Positions 1 to 7,859 of a stretch of 56,322 nucleotides of DNA are shown piece after piece. The notes below the pieces were generated by a model. It worked only from the letters and a program-made list of their open reading frames with translations. It did not search any database and was not told where the DNA came from. This DNA comes from Archangium sp. (GTDB lineage Bacteria; Myxococcota; Myxococcia; Myxococcales; Myxococcaceae): contig JALHMW010000030.1 of the NCBI GenBank assembly GCA_022843845.1, forward strand, positions 1 to 56,322, written 5' to 3'. How positions within the stretch are numbered: the stretch's first letter is position 1; each line of letters starts with the position of its first letter. Both the position numbers and the translations under genes were made by a program.

Positions 1-437
1 GGGGCGGGCGGAGGCGCCGTCGGAGCCGGTGCGGGCGCCGCCGCCGCTGCCACCCGGCCCTGCTCCTGCGTCACCGCGTGGCCCAACCACTCGAGCAGGC
101 GCGGCAGCTCGACCGGCGCGCCCGTGGTGGCGCCAGCAAGCACCCCCACCGCGTCGGACGCGACCAGCAGCGCGTCGACGGTGCCCGGCCCCAGCTCGTA
201 GCCGAGCGGCTCCACGGTTCGCACCAGCTCCTCCATCAGGTGCACGAGGGTGTTCACCTCGGCGAACCCCATCATGCGGGCCTCACCCTTGAGCCCATGC
301 AGCTCGCGCAGCGACGCCTTGCCGGCCTCGACGTCGGCGCCGACCTCGAGCGACATGAGCGAGCGGTTCACCTTCGCCAGGCGCTCCACCACCAGCTCAC
401 GGAACTGCGCGAGCAGCTTTTCGCGGTTCGAGCTCAT
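1..437 (-). CDS. cheA: CheA-type chemotaxis histidine kinase, N-terminal part (truncated by window edge)
   Basis: Only the first 145 codons are present; the gene runs off the left edge, so kinase, dimerisation and CheW-binding domains are not visible. The visible part is a histidine phosphotransfer (Hpt/P1) domain of about 125 residues with the phospho-acceptor His47 in the motif RELHGLKGEARMMGF (H-x-x-K-G form), followed by an Ala/Pro linker of the kind that joins P1 to the rest of CheA. The ATG at 437 overlaps the stop of the upstream MCP (ATGA), so the two are translationally coupled. The position downstream of two CheW-like genes and two MCPs supports a CheA rather than a free Hpt protein. 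CheA would autophosphorylate when driven by the receptor-CheW array and pass phosphate to a CheY-like partner. A free or hybrid Hpt protein cannot be excluded from this fragment. Confidence 0.85.
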   Translation of the reverse strand, partial: MSSNREKLLAQFRELVVERLAKVNRSLMSLEVGADVEAGKASLRELHGLKGEARMMGFAEVNTLVHLMEELVRTVEPLGYELGPGTVDALLVASDAVGVLAGATTGAPVELPRLLEWLGHAVTQEQGRVAAAAAPAPAPTAPPPA

Positions 438-2221
438 TCGCGCTGCTGCTGGAAGCGGTTCACCACCTCGGCGAGCACACCCGAGAGCGACTCGAGCCGC
501 TCGTTCGCGGCGGTGAGCTGGCGCGTGCTGGCGAGGCTCTGCTGGGTGATGCCGAGGATGTCGGCCATGGCCTCGGCGAGCTGGTCGGTGCCGGTCTGCT
601 GCTGCTGCGTGGCGAGGCTGATGGTGCGCACCGCGTCCGACGTCTGGCGAGCGCTGTGCGCGACGCTGGTGAGCGCGCGCGCGACCTCATCGGCCAGCGC
701 GGTGCTGCTCTCGGTGAGCGCGCGCGCCCGCTCGGTCGCCTCCGAGGTCTGCCGCGTGGCGGTGCGAATCTCGGCGATCAGCTCCTCCACCTCGGCGGTC
801 GACTCGAGCACGTTCTCGGCGAGGCGGCGCATCTCGGACGCGACGAGCGAGAAGCCACGCCCCACCTCGGCGGCGCGGGTGCCCTCGAGCTCGGCCGAGA
901 GCGCGAGCAGATCGCTGCGATCGGCCACGGCGTTGATGACGTCGACGATGCGGCCGATCTGCTGCACGCGACCGGTGAGGCGATCGACGGCGGCGGCGAT
1001 GGAGCGGTTGTCCTGCCGCATGCGCTCGATGGCCGCGCGGAACGACTCGGCGCTGCCCAGCCCCGACTCGGCCGCCTCGAGGGTCTTCTGCGCGAGCTCC
1101 TGCACGCTGCCGGCGCTCGAGGCGATCTGCCGTGCGCTCTGCGCCAGCTCTTCGGTGGTGGCCGAGGTCTCGTTGAGCGCTGCTGCCTGCTCCGCCGCGC
1201 CCGACTCGGAGTCCTGGGAGGCCTGGCGCAAGGTGCCCGCCGCCATGCCCAGCCGGGCGGTCGCCGACGAGAGCCTGGTGATCAACGCCACCAGGCGCTC
1301 CTTGAGCCGCGAGAAGACATTGCTCACCAGCCACACTTCGCCGTCACCCGCGATCAGCTGCGCCTTGCCGAGCCGCCCGCCAGCGAGCCCGCTCGCGTCT
1401 TCGGCGATGCGCTGGAGCGGGCCCGCCAGCAACGCGCCGCCGACTGCCGCCGCCATCGTCGCCATCGCCGTCGCCAGGACGATCAGGATCGCCGTCTTGG
1501 CGATGGCCTCGTTCTGGGCCGCAGCGACGAACGCGTCGCGGGTCTCTGGCGAGCCACGCAGCCACTCCTCGACGATGTCGGCGCCGAGCACCCGCGTCAG
1601 ATCGATCACCACCAATGACGGCAGCGCCACCATCACCACCGTGAAGGTGACCAGGCGATTGCGCACCGACACCTTCGGTACCCGCAGGTTCGTGACGACG
1701 GCCTCGGGAGACATGCCTTCGGCGAGGCGCTCGACCGCCTCGTGCGATCGCAACCCGATCAACAACCCCACCACGACGGCGGCCATCGGCCCGAAGAGCA
1801 GGCCAAGGACGACGATGCGAATCGCCAACGCCCATGGGACGTCGGCCGTGAACTTGAAGCTGATGGCCAACGCCAGCACGGCGCCCAGCCACGCGAAGAC
1901 GCCGAGGCGGCCGACCAGGTCGGGGAACTGCCGAACCTCGTCGAGCGCGACGAGGCGGTTGGCGCCGGTCAGCGGCAGGCGGCCGGCAGAGAGGCCCCTG
2001 AAGGTGCGCAGGTGACGCGAGGCCACCGTCTCGGAGATGCCGACGCCGACCGAGGCGATCGTCACCACGAGGATCCAGAAGATGCCGACCGAGCCCTCGG
2101 GGAAGCGGAAGGTGACGGCGGCGTACTGAGAGGCGAGCAGCGCCACCAGCGTGTTGCCCAGCGTCGAGGGCAACATCAGCCAGCGGCCACGCCCTGGCAG
2201 CCACTCGCTCAGGCCTGTCAT
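434..2221 (-). CDS. methyl-accepting chemotaxis protein with six-helix membrane sensor (paralogue 1)
   Basis: 595 residues. The N-terminal ~265 residues carry about six hydrophobic helices (roughly 18-40, 45-65, 105-125, 135-157, 187-207, 240-265) and no large periplasmic ligand domain. A HAMP-like stretch and a long heptad-rich cytoplasmic signalling domain follow. The hairpin tip lies near residues 438-471 (LLALSAELEG, then GRGFSLVASEMRRLAENV). It is recognisably MCP, but the usual AAIEAARAGE becomes AELEGTRAAE. The start overlaps the stop of the upstream MCP by four bases, and its own stop overlaps the cheA start in the same way. The gene upstream has exactly the same length and plan, so this is a tandem receptor pair. 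The ligand is unknown; a sensor embedded in the membrane suggests membrane state or small hydrophobic signals (inference). Confidence 0.9.
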   Translation of the reverse strand: MTGLSEWLPGRGRWLMLPSTLGNTLVALLASQYAAVTFRFPEGSVGIFWILVVTIASVGVGISETVASRHLRTFRGLSAGRLPLTGANRLVALDEVRQFPDLVGRLGVFAWLGAVLALAISFKFTADVPWALAIRIVVLGLLFGPMAAVVVGLLIGLRSHEAVERLAEGMSPEAVVTNLRVPKVSVRNRLVTFTVVMVALPSLVVIDLTRVLGADIVEEWLRGSPETRDAFVAAAQNEAIAKTAILIVLATAMATMAAAVGGALLAGPLQRIAEDASGLAGGRLGKAQLIAGDGEVWLVSNVFSRLKERLVALITRLSSATARLGMAAGTLRQASQDSESGAAEQAAALNETSATTEELAQSARQIASSAGSVQELAQKTLEAAESGLGSAESFRAAIERMRQDNRSIAAAVDRLTGRVQQIGRIVDVINAVADRSDLLALSAELEGTRAAEVGRGFSLVASEMRRLAENVLESTAEVEELIAEIRTATRQTSEATERARALTESSTALADEVARALTSVAHSARQTSDAVRTISLATQQQQTGTDQLAEAMADILGITQQSLASTRQLTAANERLESLSGVLAEVVNRFQQQRE

Positions 2222-4005
2222 GAGCGGCCCCCGAAGGTGTCGACGACCTGCTCGAGCTCCTTCGACACCCCGACGAGATCGGTCTGGGTGCGCGCCATCT
2301 CCCGGGCCGTCTCGACGTTCTTCCGCGTCGAGCGGTTGATGTCCTCCATCGCGGCGACGAGCTGATCGCTGCCCGCCTGCTGCTGCACCGTCGCGAGGCT
2401 GATGCTCTGCATCGCGTCGGCCGACAGGTTCGCGAACTGCACGATGTCGCCGAGCGAGTCGCTCACCTTGCGCGCCAGCGCCGCGCCCGAGTCGGTGGCC
2501 TTCACGCCAGCCTCGGTCGCCATCACCGCCGCGTTCGTCGCGTCACGAATGTCGGCGATCAGCCGGGCGATCTCGCGCGTCGACGTCATCACGTTCTCGG
2601 CGAGCCGGCGCATCTCGGCGGCGACCAGGCCGAAGCCCTCGCCCACCCCGCCCGCCTTGTGCCCCTCGAGCTCGGCGTTGAGGGCGAGCAGGTCGGACTT
2701 GTCGGCGATGCCGTCGATGAACTCGATGATGCGGCCGACCTGCTGCACGCGCTTGTTGAGCCGCACCACCGAGTCGGCGATGGCCTGGTTGCCCTCGCGC
2801 ACCTGCCCCATCGCCCCGGTGAACGACTCGGCGCTGGCCTTGCCTGCCTGCGCAGCCGCGAGCGTGCCCCGGGCGATCTCGGAGACGCGCTGGGCGTTCG
2901 ACGAGATCTGCCGCGCGCTCCGGGCGAGCTCTTCGGTGGTCGCAGTGGTGGCCATCAGGGCCGCCGATTGTTCGGCCGCGCCCTGCTCCTGCAGCGCGCC
3001 GTTCTGAACCAGATCGTCAGCGGCGGCGCGAATGCCCTTCGACGCGTCCTTGGCGCCGGCTGCGGCGTCGAGCAGGTGCGCCTCCATGGCCGAGATGGCC
3101 GTCGCCGCGGCCCACGTCTCGAACTCGGCCATCACGAGCCGCCCACGCTGGTAGCGGCCCTGCGCCAGGCGCTCGGTCTCTTCCCCCAGCCGCTTGAGCG
3201 GATCGCCCAGCACGCTGCCCGAGAGCCACCCACACAGCACCACCATGAAGAGGGTCGCGGCGCCAAGACCGCCGAGCGCGCCATAGCCATCGGCCCTCCG
3301 GGCTTCGAAGACGGCGCGTGCGCTGACGGCGTCAGGCTGCCGCTTGACGGCCTCGAGGAGCTGGCTCGAGCGTTGGAGGCTCGCGTCGGCGACCATCAGC
3401 ATCGGCGTCAGCACCGCCACCGTCGAGTAGAGCATCAGCCGGCGGCGCAGCTCGAAGCGCACGGGCAGGACCTCGGCGAGCGCTTCAGGGGCCAGCCCCG
3501 CGTCGACCAGCTCGCGCAGCACCTGGCGCGCCCTCGGCAGGACGAGCAGGTTGGCCATCATCGCGGTGAGCGGCGCCACCATGAAGCCCACCAGGCCGAC
3601 CCGCAACGCGGTGACGGCCGGGGGCGAGGCCATGACGTACCAGGCGACGGCCACCGCGACCGAGCCGGCCATGAAGGCGAACAGCGCGAGAAAGAAGGTG
3701 GTGTCGGGGGCCTGCGCCGCCTCGCGTGCGGCACGCTGGAGCGTCTCGGGCGTCGCGCCTTCGGTGCCGGCGCCGAGGCCGAGGCCCTTCACGGTTCGCA
3801 GCCGGCTCTGCTCGAAGAGGTCGGCCGCCACGTTGAGCACGACGACGACGCCGATCAGCAGGCCGAAGTACCAGCCCCGGGTCCCCTCGGGCAGCGAGAC
3901 GACGCTCGAGAGGTAGGCGACGGCGATGATCACGCCAAGGGGCGCCGAGAACGTCGAGGGGTTGGTGATCCACCGGTGGCGGCCCTGCGGCAGCGGGGTG
4001 CTCAC
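2218..4005 (-). CDS. methyl-accepting chemotaxis protein with six-helix membrane sensor (paralogue 2)
   Basis: 595 residues from a GTG at 4005. That start overlaps the stop of the upstream CheW-like gene as GTGA and gives the same length as the neighbouring paralogue. An ATG at 4059 would run 58 bases into the upstream gene and is less likely. Architecture matches paralogue 1: about six hydrophobic helices in the first ~270 residues, then the cytoplasmic signalling coiled coil. The tip reads LLALNAELEGHKAGG then GEGFGLVAAEMRRLAENV, so the canonical contact segment AIEAARAGE is altered even more than in paralogue 1. The two receptors probably form mixed arrays with the adjacent CheW proteins and CheA. 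The pathway output (motility, gene expression or other) cannot be told from the window. Confidence 0.9.
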   Translation of the reverse strand: MSTPLPQGRHRWITNPSTFSAPLGVIIAVAYLSSVVSLPEGTRGWYFGLLIGVVVVLNVAADLFEQSRLRTVKGLGLGAGTEGATPETLQRAAREAAQAPDTTFFLALFAFMAGSVAVAVAWYVMASPPAVTALRVGLVGFMVAPLTAMMANLLVLPRARQVLRELVDAGLAPEALAEVLPVRFELRRRLMLYSTVAVLTPMLMVADASLQRSSQLLEAVKRQPDAVSARAVFEARRADGYGALGGLGAATLFMVVLCGWLSGSVLGDPLKRLGEETERLAQGRYQRGRLVMAEFETWAAATAISAMEAHLLDAAAGAKDASKGIRAAADDLVQNGALQEQGAAEQSAALMATTATTEELARSARQISSNAQRVSEIARGTLAAAQAGKASAESFTGAMGQVREGNQAIADSVVRLNKRVQQVGRIIEFIDGIADKSDLLALNAELEGHKAGGVGEGFGLVAAEMRRLAENVMTSTREIARLIADIRDATNAAVMATEAGVKATDSGAALARKVSDSLGDIVQFANLSADAMQSISLATVQQQAGSDQLVAAMEDINRSTRKNVETAREMARTQTDLVGVSKELEQVVDTFGGRS

Positions 4006-4361
4006 TCGGCCCTCCGCTCGAGGTGCGCCAGGAGGAGCGCCGGCGACACCAGCGGCCACAAGGCGCCCAGCACCTCGATGAAGCCGGTCAGCACACCGTC
4101 ACCCACGCTGCGCAGCGCCGTCGGCACGGGGAGCACCGCGAGGCCCGGCGTCGCGAGCACGTCGACCGAGTCGACCTTGAGCAGCTGACCGCGCCACTGC
4201 AGCGCACGCCCTTCGCCCGTCCCATCGACGCCGAAGGCGAGACCGACGTCCCACGACTTGCCCTCGACCGGGGCGATCGCGTCGATCTCGTGGCAGGCCA
4301 CGGCGAGCCGGGCAGCGCCGACCCGGCACAGCACGACGCCATCGACGACGTCGTTGCCCAC
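4002..4361 (-). CDS. CheW-like coupling protein, short and divergent
   Basis: 119 residues from a GTG at 4361, three bases after the stop of the upstream CheW. The N-terminal strand pattern ([23 protein letters not shown]) resembles the opening beta-strands of CheW. The later segment ([19 protein letters not shown]) occupies the place of the conserved RGxVxPVIDL strand but diverges from it. At 119 residues it is shorter than typical CheW (about 150-170) and may be a one-lobed or degenerate coupling protein. Position between a clear CheW and two MCPs, with four-base overlaps, supports a role in the same array. It could be an adaptor specialised for one of the receptors, in the way FrzB accompanies FrzA in Myxococcus (analogy only). 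Confidence 0.6.
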   Translation of the reverse strand: MGNDVVDGVVLCRVGAARLAVACHEIDAIAPVEGKSWDVGLAFGVDGTGEGRALQWRGQLLKVDSVDVLATPGLAVLPVPTALRSVGDGVLTGFIEVLGALWPLVSPALLLAHLERRAE

Positions 4362-4364
4362 GCG

Positions 4365-4808
4365 TCAGCGCCCCCTCGAGAGGTACTCGAGCAGCCCTTC
4401 GGGCTCGATGGCCGCGCAGTCTCCGGCGGGCACCTTCGCTGGGCCGTGCATGAAGGCCAGCGCGCCGGCTTCTCCGAGGCGAGGGGGCGCGCCCACGATC
4501 GGGCTGACCCCGATCACTCTGGTGGCGGTGAAGGCCATCGTCCCCCGAGGCACGCGCACCAGCACCACCCGCTTGAACACCTCGTCGACGGGCTTGCCGA
4601 TGAGGCGGGCGAGATCGATCACAGGCAGCACCTCGCCACGGTGCGCAAAGACGCCGAGCAGGTGTGGCGCGGCGCCGGGAACGCGGGTCAGCGGCGGCAG
4701 GTTGACGACCTCCGACGCGCGCTCAGCGGGCACGGCATACAGGCTGCCTCCGCACGCAAAGACCAGATGTCCCCTCGGTCCCTCCGCCATGAGCCGAGGG
4801 TTCAGCAC
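4365..4808 (-). CDS. cheW: CheW chemotaxis coupling protein
   Basis: 147 residues from a GTG at 4808; an internal ATG at 4790 would give [11 protein letters not shown] and is an equally plausible start. CheW signatures are present: an opening strand [22 protein letters not shown], then [20 protein letters not shown], which matches the family core G(v/i)xxxRGxvxPVIDL. CheW links MCP signalling tips to the P5 domain of CheA in cytoplasmic or membrane arrays. It is the first gene of the minus-strand chemosensory operon and lies head-to-head with the globin-coupled kinase operon. The two start regions lie within a few dozen bases and may even overlap, so the divergent promoters must sit inside coding sequence or very close to it. 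Confidence 0.85.
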   Translation of the reverse strand: MLNPRLMAEGPRGHLVFACGGSLYAVPAERASEVVNLPPLTRVPGAAPHLLGVFAHRGEVLPVIDLARLIGKPVDEVFKRVVLVRVPRGTMAFTATRVIGVSPIVGAPPRLGEAGALAFMHGPAKVPAGDCAAIEPEGLLEYLSRGR

Positions 4809-4830
4809 AGGTTTGCTTCGACTGAAAGCA

Positions 4831-5973
4831 GTGGATACACGGGTGCGCGTGCAGGCCCTCTTCCTCGAGCTTCAACGGTACGTCGGCTTCGGCCCGGCCG
4901 ACGAAGCGTGCCTGCGAAGGGTCAAGCCGCTGGTGCTCCCCACCTTCGTGGCGGCCATCGAGGCGTTCTATGCGCGCATCCTCGAGCACGACGGGGCGCG
5001 GGAGGCCCTGCAGCGAGGAGAACGTCAGGTCGGCCACCTCAAGACGACGCTCCTGCAGTGGATGAACGAGCTCTTCGACGGCCCGTGGGACGAGCGCTAC
5101 GTCGAGCGCCGCGCGCGCATCGGCACCGTGCACGTGCGCATCGGGCTCCCGCAGCACTACATGGTGACGGCGATGAACCTGGTGCGCCGCCACCTGCTCG
5201 ACGCGCTCGAGGGCCCGCACCACACCGACGATCGAACGGCCGTGAACCGGGTGCTCGATCTCGATCTGGCGATCATGCTCCACACCTACCGGCTCGATCT
5301 CGAGGCCCGTCAGGTGCGCGCGGAGCGGCTGGCGACGTTCGGCCAGCTCGTCGGGAGCATCGGCCACGAGCTGCGCAACCCGCTCGGCGTGATCGAGACC
5401 AGCCTGTACGTCCTCAAGGCTCGCAACGATCCCGACCCGAAGGTGACCAAACACCTCGATCGCATCGGCGGGCAGGTCACCATCGCCAACGACATCATCA
5501 CCCAGCTGCTCGATCTGATTCGTGATCGGCCGCTCGGCAAACAGCGGGTGGCGCTGGCGTCGGTGCTCGCGGAGGCCGAAGGCGCCATCTCGAGGCCCGA
5601 GGGCGTGAGCCTCGAGCTGCCTGCGGGCCCGTTGCCCGATGTGCTCGGCGATTCGACGCAGCTGCGCCAGGTCTTCGTGAACCTGTTCGACAACGCCGTG
5701 AGCGCCGCGTCGCCTGCCGGGCGCGTGGTGGTGACCGTCGCTCATGAAGAGGGGTTCGTCGTCATCGGCGTCGAAGACACGGGCACGGGCATCGACCCGT
5801 CGATCGCCAGCCGCCTGTTCGAGCCGCTCGTCACCACACGCGCCAAGGGCATCGGCCTGGGCCTCGCGTTGGTCAAGCGCATCGTGGAGCGCCACGGCGG
5901 CACCGTCGAGACCGCCCCCGGGAGGACGCTCGGTGGCGCGAGGTTCGTCGTTCGTCTGCAGGAGGTTTCATGA
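4831..5973 (+). CDS. globin-coupled sensor histidine kinase
   Basis: About 380 residues from GTG 4831; an ATG at 4789 is possible but would overlap the divergent cheW start. Residues ~1-155 are a protoglobin/globin-coupled-sensor domain: [14 protein letters not shown], then [13 protein letters not shown], then [16 protein letters not shown], where His101 sits in the position of the haem-ligating proximal histidine. A transmitter follows: H-box [11 protein letters not shown] with His179, N-box [14 protein letters not shown]1 VEDTGTGID and G2 [18 protein letters not shown]. The protein has no membrane segments and should be cytosolic. Sensing of O2, NO or CO by haem is known for the family and is inferred here. 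It is the first gene of a three-gene operon with four-base ATGA overlaps; the next two products supply receivers. Confidence 0.88.
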   Translation: MDTRVRVQALFLELQRYVGFGPADEACLRRVKPLVLPTFVAAIEAFYARILEHDGAREALQRGERQVGHLKTTLLQWMNELFDGPWDERYVERRARIGTVHVRIGLPQHYMVTAMNLVRRHLLDALEGPHHTDDRTAVNRVLDLDLAIMLHTYRLDLEARQVRAERLATFGQLVGSIGHELRNPLGVIETSLYVLKARNDPDPKVTKHLDRIGGQVTIANDIITQLLDLIRDRPLGKQRVALASVLAEAEGAISRPEGVSLELPAGPLPDVLGDSTQLRQVFVNLFDNAVSAASPAGRVVVTVAHEEGFVVIGVEDTGTGIDPSIASRLFEPLVTTRAKGIGLGLALVKRIVERHGGTVETAPGRTLGGARFVVRLQEVS

Positions 5974-6674
5974 GCCGTCACTACCTGGTCGTCGATGACA
6001 ACGAAGCGTTCGCCGAGAACCTCGCCGAGATCCTCCGGGACAGCGGCGCGACGGTCGACGTGGCGCATGACGGGGTGAAGGCCCTCGAGCTCGTGCGCAG
6101 CCAGCACTTCGACGCGCTGGTGACCGACATGCGCATGCCCGGCATGAATGGCGCCGAGCTCTTGTGCGAGCTGCGAAAGATCGACCCCGGCCTGCCAGCG
6201 GTGCTGCTCTCGGCCTTCAGCGAAGAGGGGCTGCTCCACATCGCCCGGCGCGATGGCCTGCTCGCGGTGCTCTCGAAGCCGCAGCAGATCCCCAGGCTCC
6301 TGCAGGTGCTCGAGTCGGCGCGAAGGGACGGCGCCGTGCTGCTGGTCGAAGATGACGTGGCGCTCGCCGACAACCTCACCGAGGCGCTGGCGCAGCGAGG
6401 GCTGACCGCGGTGACCGCAGGGAGCGTGAAGGAGCTCAGTGGAATCTCGGCGAGGCCCTTCGCGGTGCTCGTCGATCTGAAGCTGCCTGACGCTGGCTTT
6501 GGAGAAGCGCTCCAACGCGTGCACGAGCGATGGCCCGGCATTCCCACCATCGTGATGACGGCCTTCGGGGGCACCGAGCTGCTCTCGACTGAAGAGTGCT
6601 TTCACAAGCCGTTCGACACCGCCAGCCTGCTGGGCCGCATCGAGGCGCTCTACCGCGAGCACCAGCGACAATGA
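5970..6674 (+). CDS. response regulator with two receiver domains and no output domain
   Basis: 234 residues containing two CheY-like receivers in tandem. REC1 (about 1-118) has the acidic pair DD near residues 9-10, phospho-acceptor Asp53 in [10 protein letters not shown] and Lys103 in LSKP. REC2 (about 121-234) has EDD near 127-129, Asp169 in VLVDLKLPD and Lys in HKPF. No DNA-binding, enzymatic or other output domain exists, so the protein is probably a phosphate relay or sink, or acts by protein-protein contact. REC2 is shorter than usual between its Asp and Lys. ATGA overlaps on both sides couple it to the globin-coupled kinase upstream and the receiver-kinase downstream, which places it between two kinases in one relay. 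Confidence 0.88.
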   Translation: MSRHYLVVDDNEAFAENLAEILRDSGATVDVAHDGVKALELVRSQHFDALVTDMRMPGMNGAELLCELRKIDPGLPAVLLSAFSEEGLLHIARRDGLLAVLSKPQQIPRLLQVLESARRDGAVLLVEDDVALADNLTEALAQRGLTAVTAGSVKELSGISARPFAVLVDLKLPDAGFGEALQRVHERWPGIPTIVMTAFGGTELLSTEECFHKPFDTASLLGRIEALYREHQRQ

Positions 6675-7762
6675 GCGCGCGACTCCTGCTGGTCGAAGAC
6701 AACGCCGAGTTCGTCGAGAACCTGCGCGAGATCTTCGGCGATCTCGGGCACGAGGTGCGCTCGGCCGGCACCTGCACGAAGGCGCGCGAGCTGGCGCTCG
6801 GGTGGGTGCAGGTCGCGCTGGTCGACCTGCGGCTGCCCGACGGCGACGGCACCACGCTGGCGACGCAGCTCAAAGAAGAGAACCCCGACTGCGAGGTGAT
6901 TCTGCTGACGGGGCACGCGTCGGTGGAGTCTGCAGCCGAGGCGGTGCGCGCCGGCGTGTGGGCCTACCTCATCAAGCCGTGCACGGTGCCCGACCTGCTC
7001 GCGACCCTCGACAAGGCCATCCGTCACGTCCAGGCGCAGCAAGAGAAGCGCGAGCTCAGCCGTCGAGCCCAGGTCGCCGAGAAGCTCGCGGCCGTCGGCA
7101 CGCTCACCGCGGGGCTGTCACACGAGATCCGCAACCCGCTGAACGCGGCGGGCCTGCAGCTCTCGGTGCTCGAGCGCAGGGTGCGCAAGCTCGACGCCTC
7201 ACTGCAGGATCCGCTCCTCGAGCCGCTCACGCTGGTGCGTGACGAGATTCGAAGGCTCGAGCACATCTTGCAGGACTTCCTGCAGTTCGCCCGGCCGCTG
7301 AACCTCACGGTGAAGCCCCTGGCGCTGGGCCCGCTGCTGCAGAAGGTCGTCGCCTTCATCTCGACCGACGCCGAGCGGCGAAGCGTGTCGCTCGAGGCCG
7401 ATCTGTCGAACGCGGGCTCGGTGGGCGGCGACGCCGATCAGCTGCGGCAGGTGTTCATGAACCTGCTGCTCAACGCCTTCGACGCGGTCGCCGAAGGTGG
7501 GCGCGTGAAGCTCAGCGTCGAGAGTGACGGCACGTCGATGGAGGTACACGTCGACGATGACGGCCCGGGCATTCTTCAGGAGCACCTGCCCCGTCTGTTC
7601 GAGCCCTTCTTCACCACGAAGTCGAAGGGCTCGGGCCTGGGGCTTCCCATCACGCACGCCATCGTCAGCCAGCATGGCGGGACGTTGACGGCGGGCCGGG
7701 GCCCACTCGGCGGTGCGCGCTTCACGGTCAACCTGCCTCGCGCGACCCCGGGCCGTCGGTAG
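6671..7762 (+). CDS. receiver-histidine kinase fusion protein
   Basis: 363 residues. An N-terminal receiver (about 1-120: VEDN, Asp52 in ALVDLRLPDGDG, Lys102 in YLIKPC) is followed directly by a HisKA H-box with His151 (GLSHEIRNPLNAAG) and a HATPase domain (LRQVFMNLLLNAFDAV, VDDDGPGI, GSGLGLPITHAIVSQHGG). There is no separate sensor domain, so kinase activity is probably set by phosphorylation of the attached receiver, as in other REC-HK proteins. The start at 6671 is chosen because it forms ATGA with the upstream stop; longer readings from 6596 lie inside the preceding gene. It is the last gene of the globin-kinase operon and ends with TAG just before a tandem repeat. Confidence 0.88.
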   Translation: MSARLLLVEDNAEFVENLREIFGDLGHEVRSAGTCTKARELALGWVQVALVDLRLPDGDGTTLATQLKEENPDCEVILLTGHASVESAAEAVRAGVWAYLIKPCTVPDLLATLDKAIRHVQAQQEKRELSRRAQVAEKLAAVGTLTAGLSHEIRNPLNAAGLQLSVLERRVRKLDASLQDPLLEPLTLVRDEIRRLEHILQDFLQFARPLNLTVKPLALGPLLQKVVAFISTDAERRSVSLEADLSNAGSVGGDADQLRQVFMNLLLNAFDAVAEGGRVKLSVESDGTSMEVHVDDDGPGILQEHLPRLFEPFFTTKSKGSGLGLPITHAIVSQHGGTLTAGRGPLGGARFTVNLPRATPGRR

Positions 7763-7854
7763 GCTCGGCGCCGTCTGAGGCGGAGACACAGCTCGGCGCC
7801 GTCTGAGGCGGAGACACAGCTCGGCGCGGTCTGTGGCGGAGACACAGCTCGGCG
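7763..7854. repeat. 28-bp tandem repeat, three full copies plus a partial, between convergent genes
   Basis: Units at 7763-7790, 7791-7818 and 7819-7846, then eight more bases of a fourth. Unit consensus begins GCTCGGCGCCGTCTGAGG and ends CGGAGACACA; units 1 and 2 are identical and unit 3 has two changes. Within each unit CGCC/GGCG and GTCT/AGAC can form short alternative stems. The array begins immediately after the TAG of the receiver-kinase gene and ends six bases before the stop of the convergent NtrC-type gene. It may work as a bidirectional transcript end or be a simple replication-slippage array. No T-tract is present. Confidence 0.9.
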
Positions 7855-7859
7855 AAAAC

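Noticed and set aside
78..2015. 645-residue plus-strand reading frame over the chemoreceptor
   Set aside because: Antisense shadow of an MCP with conserved signalling tip; composition is Ser/Ala/Arg-rich low complexity.
7763..7854. CRISPR array
   Set aside because: The 28-bp units are directly adjacent with no spacers, and no cas gene is present.
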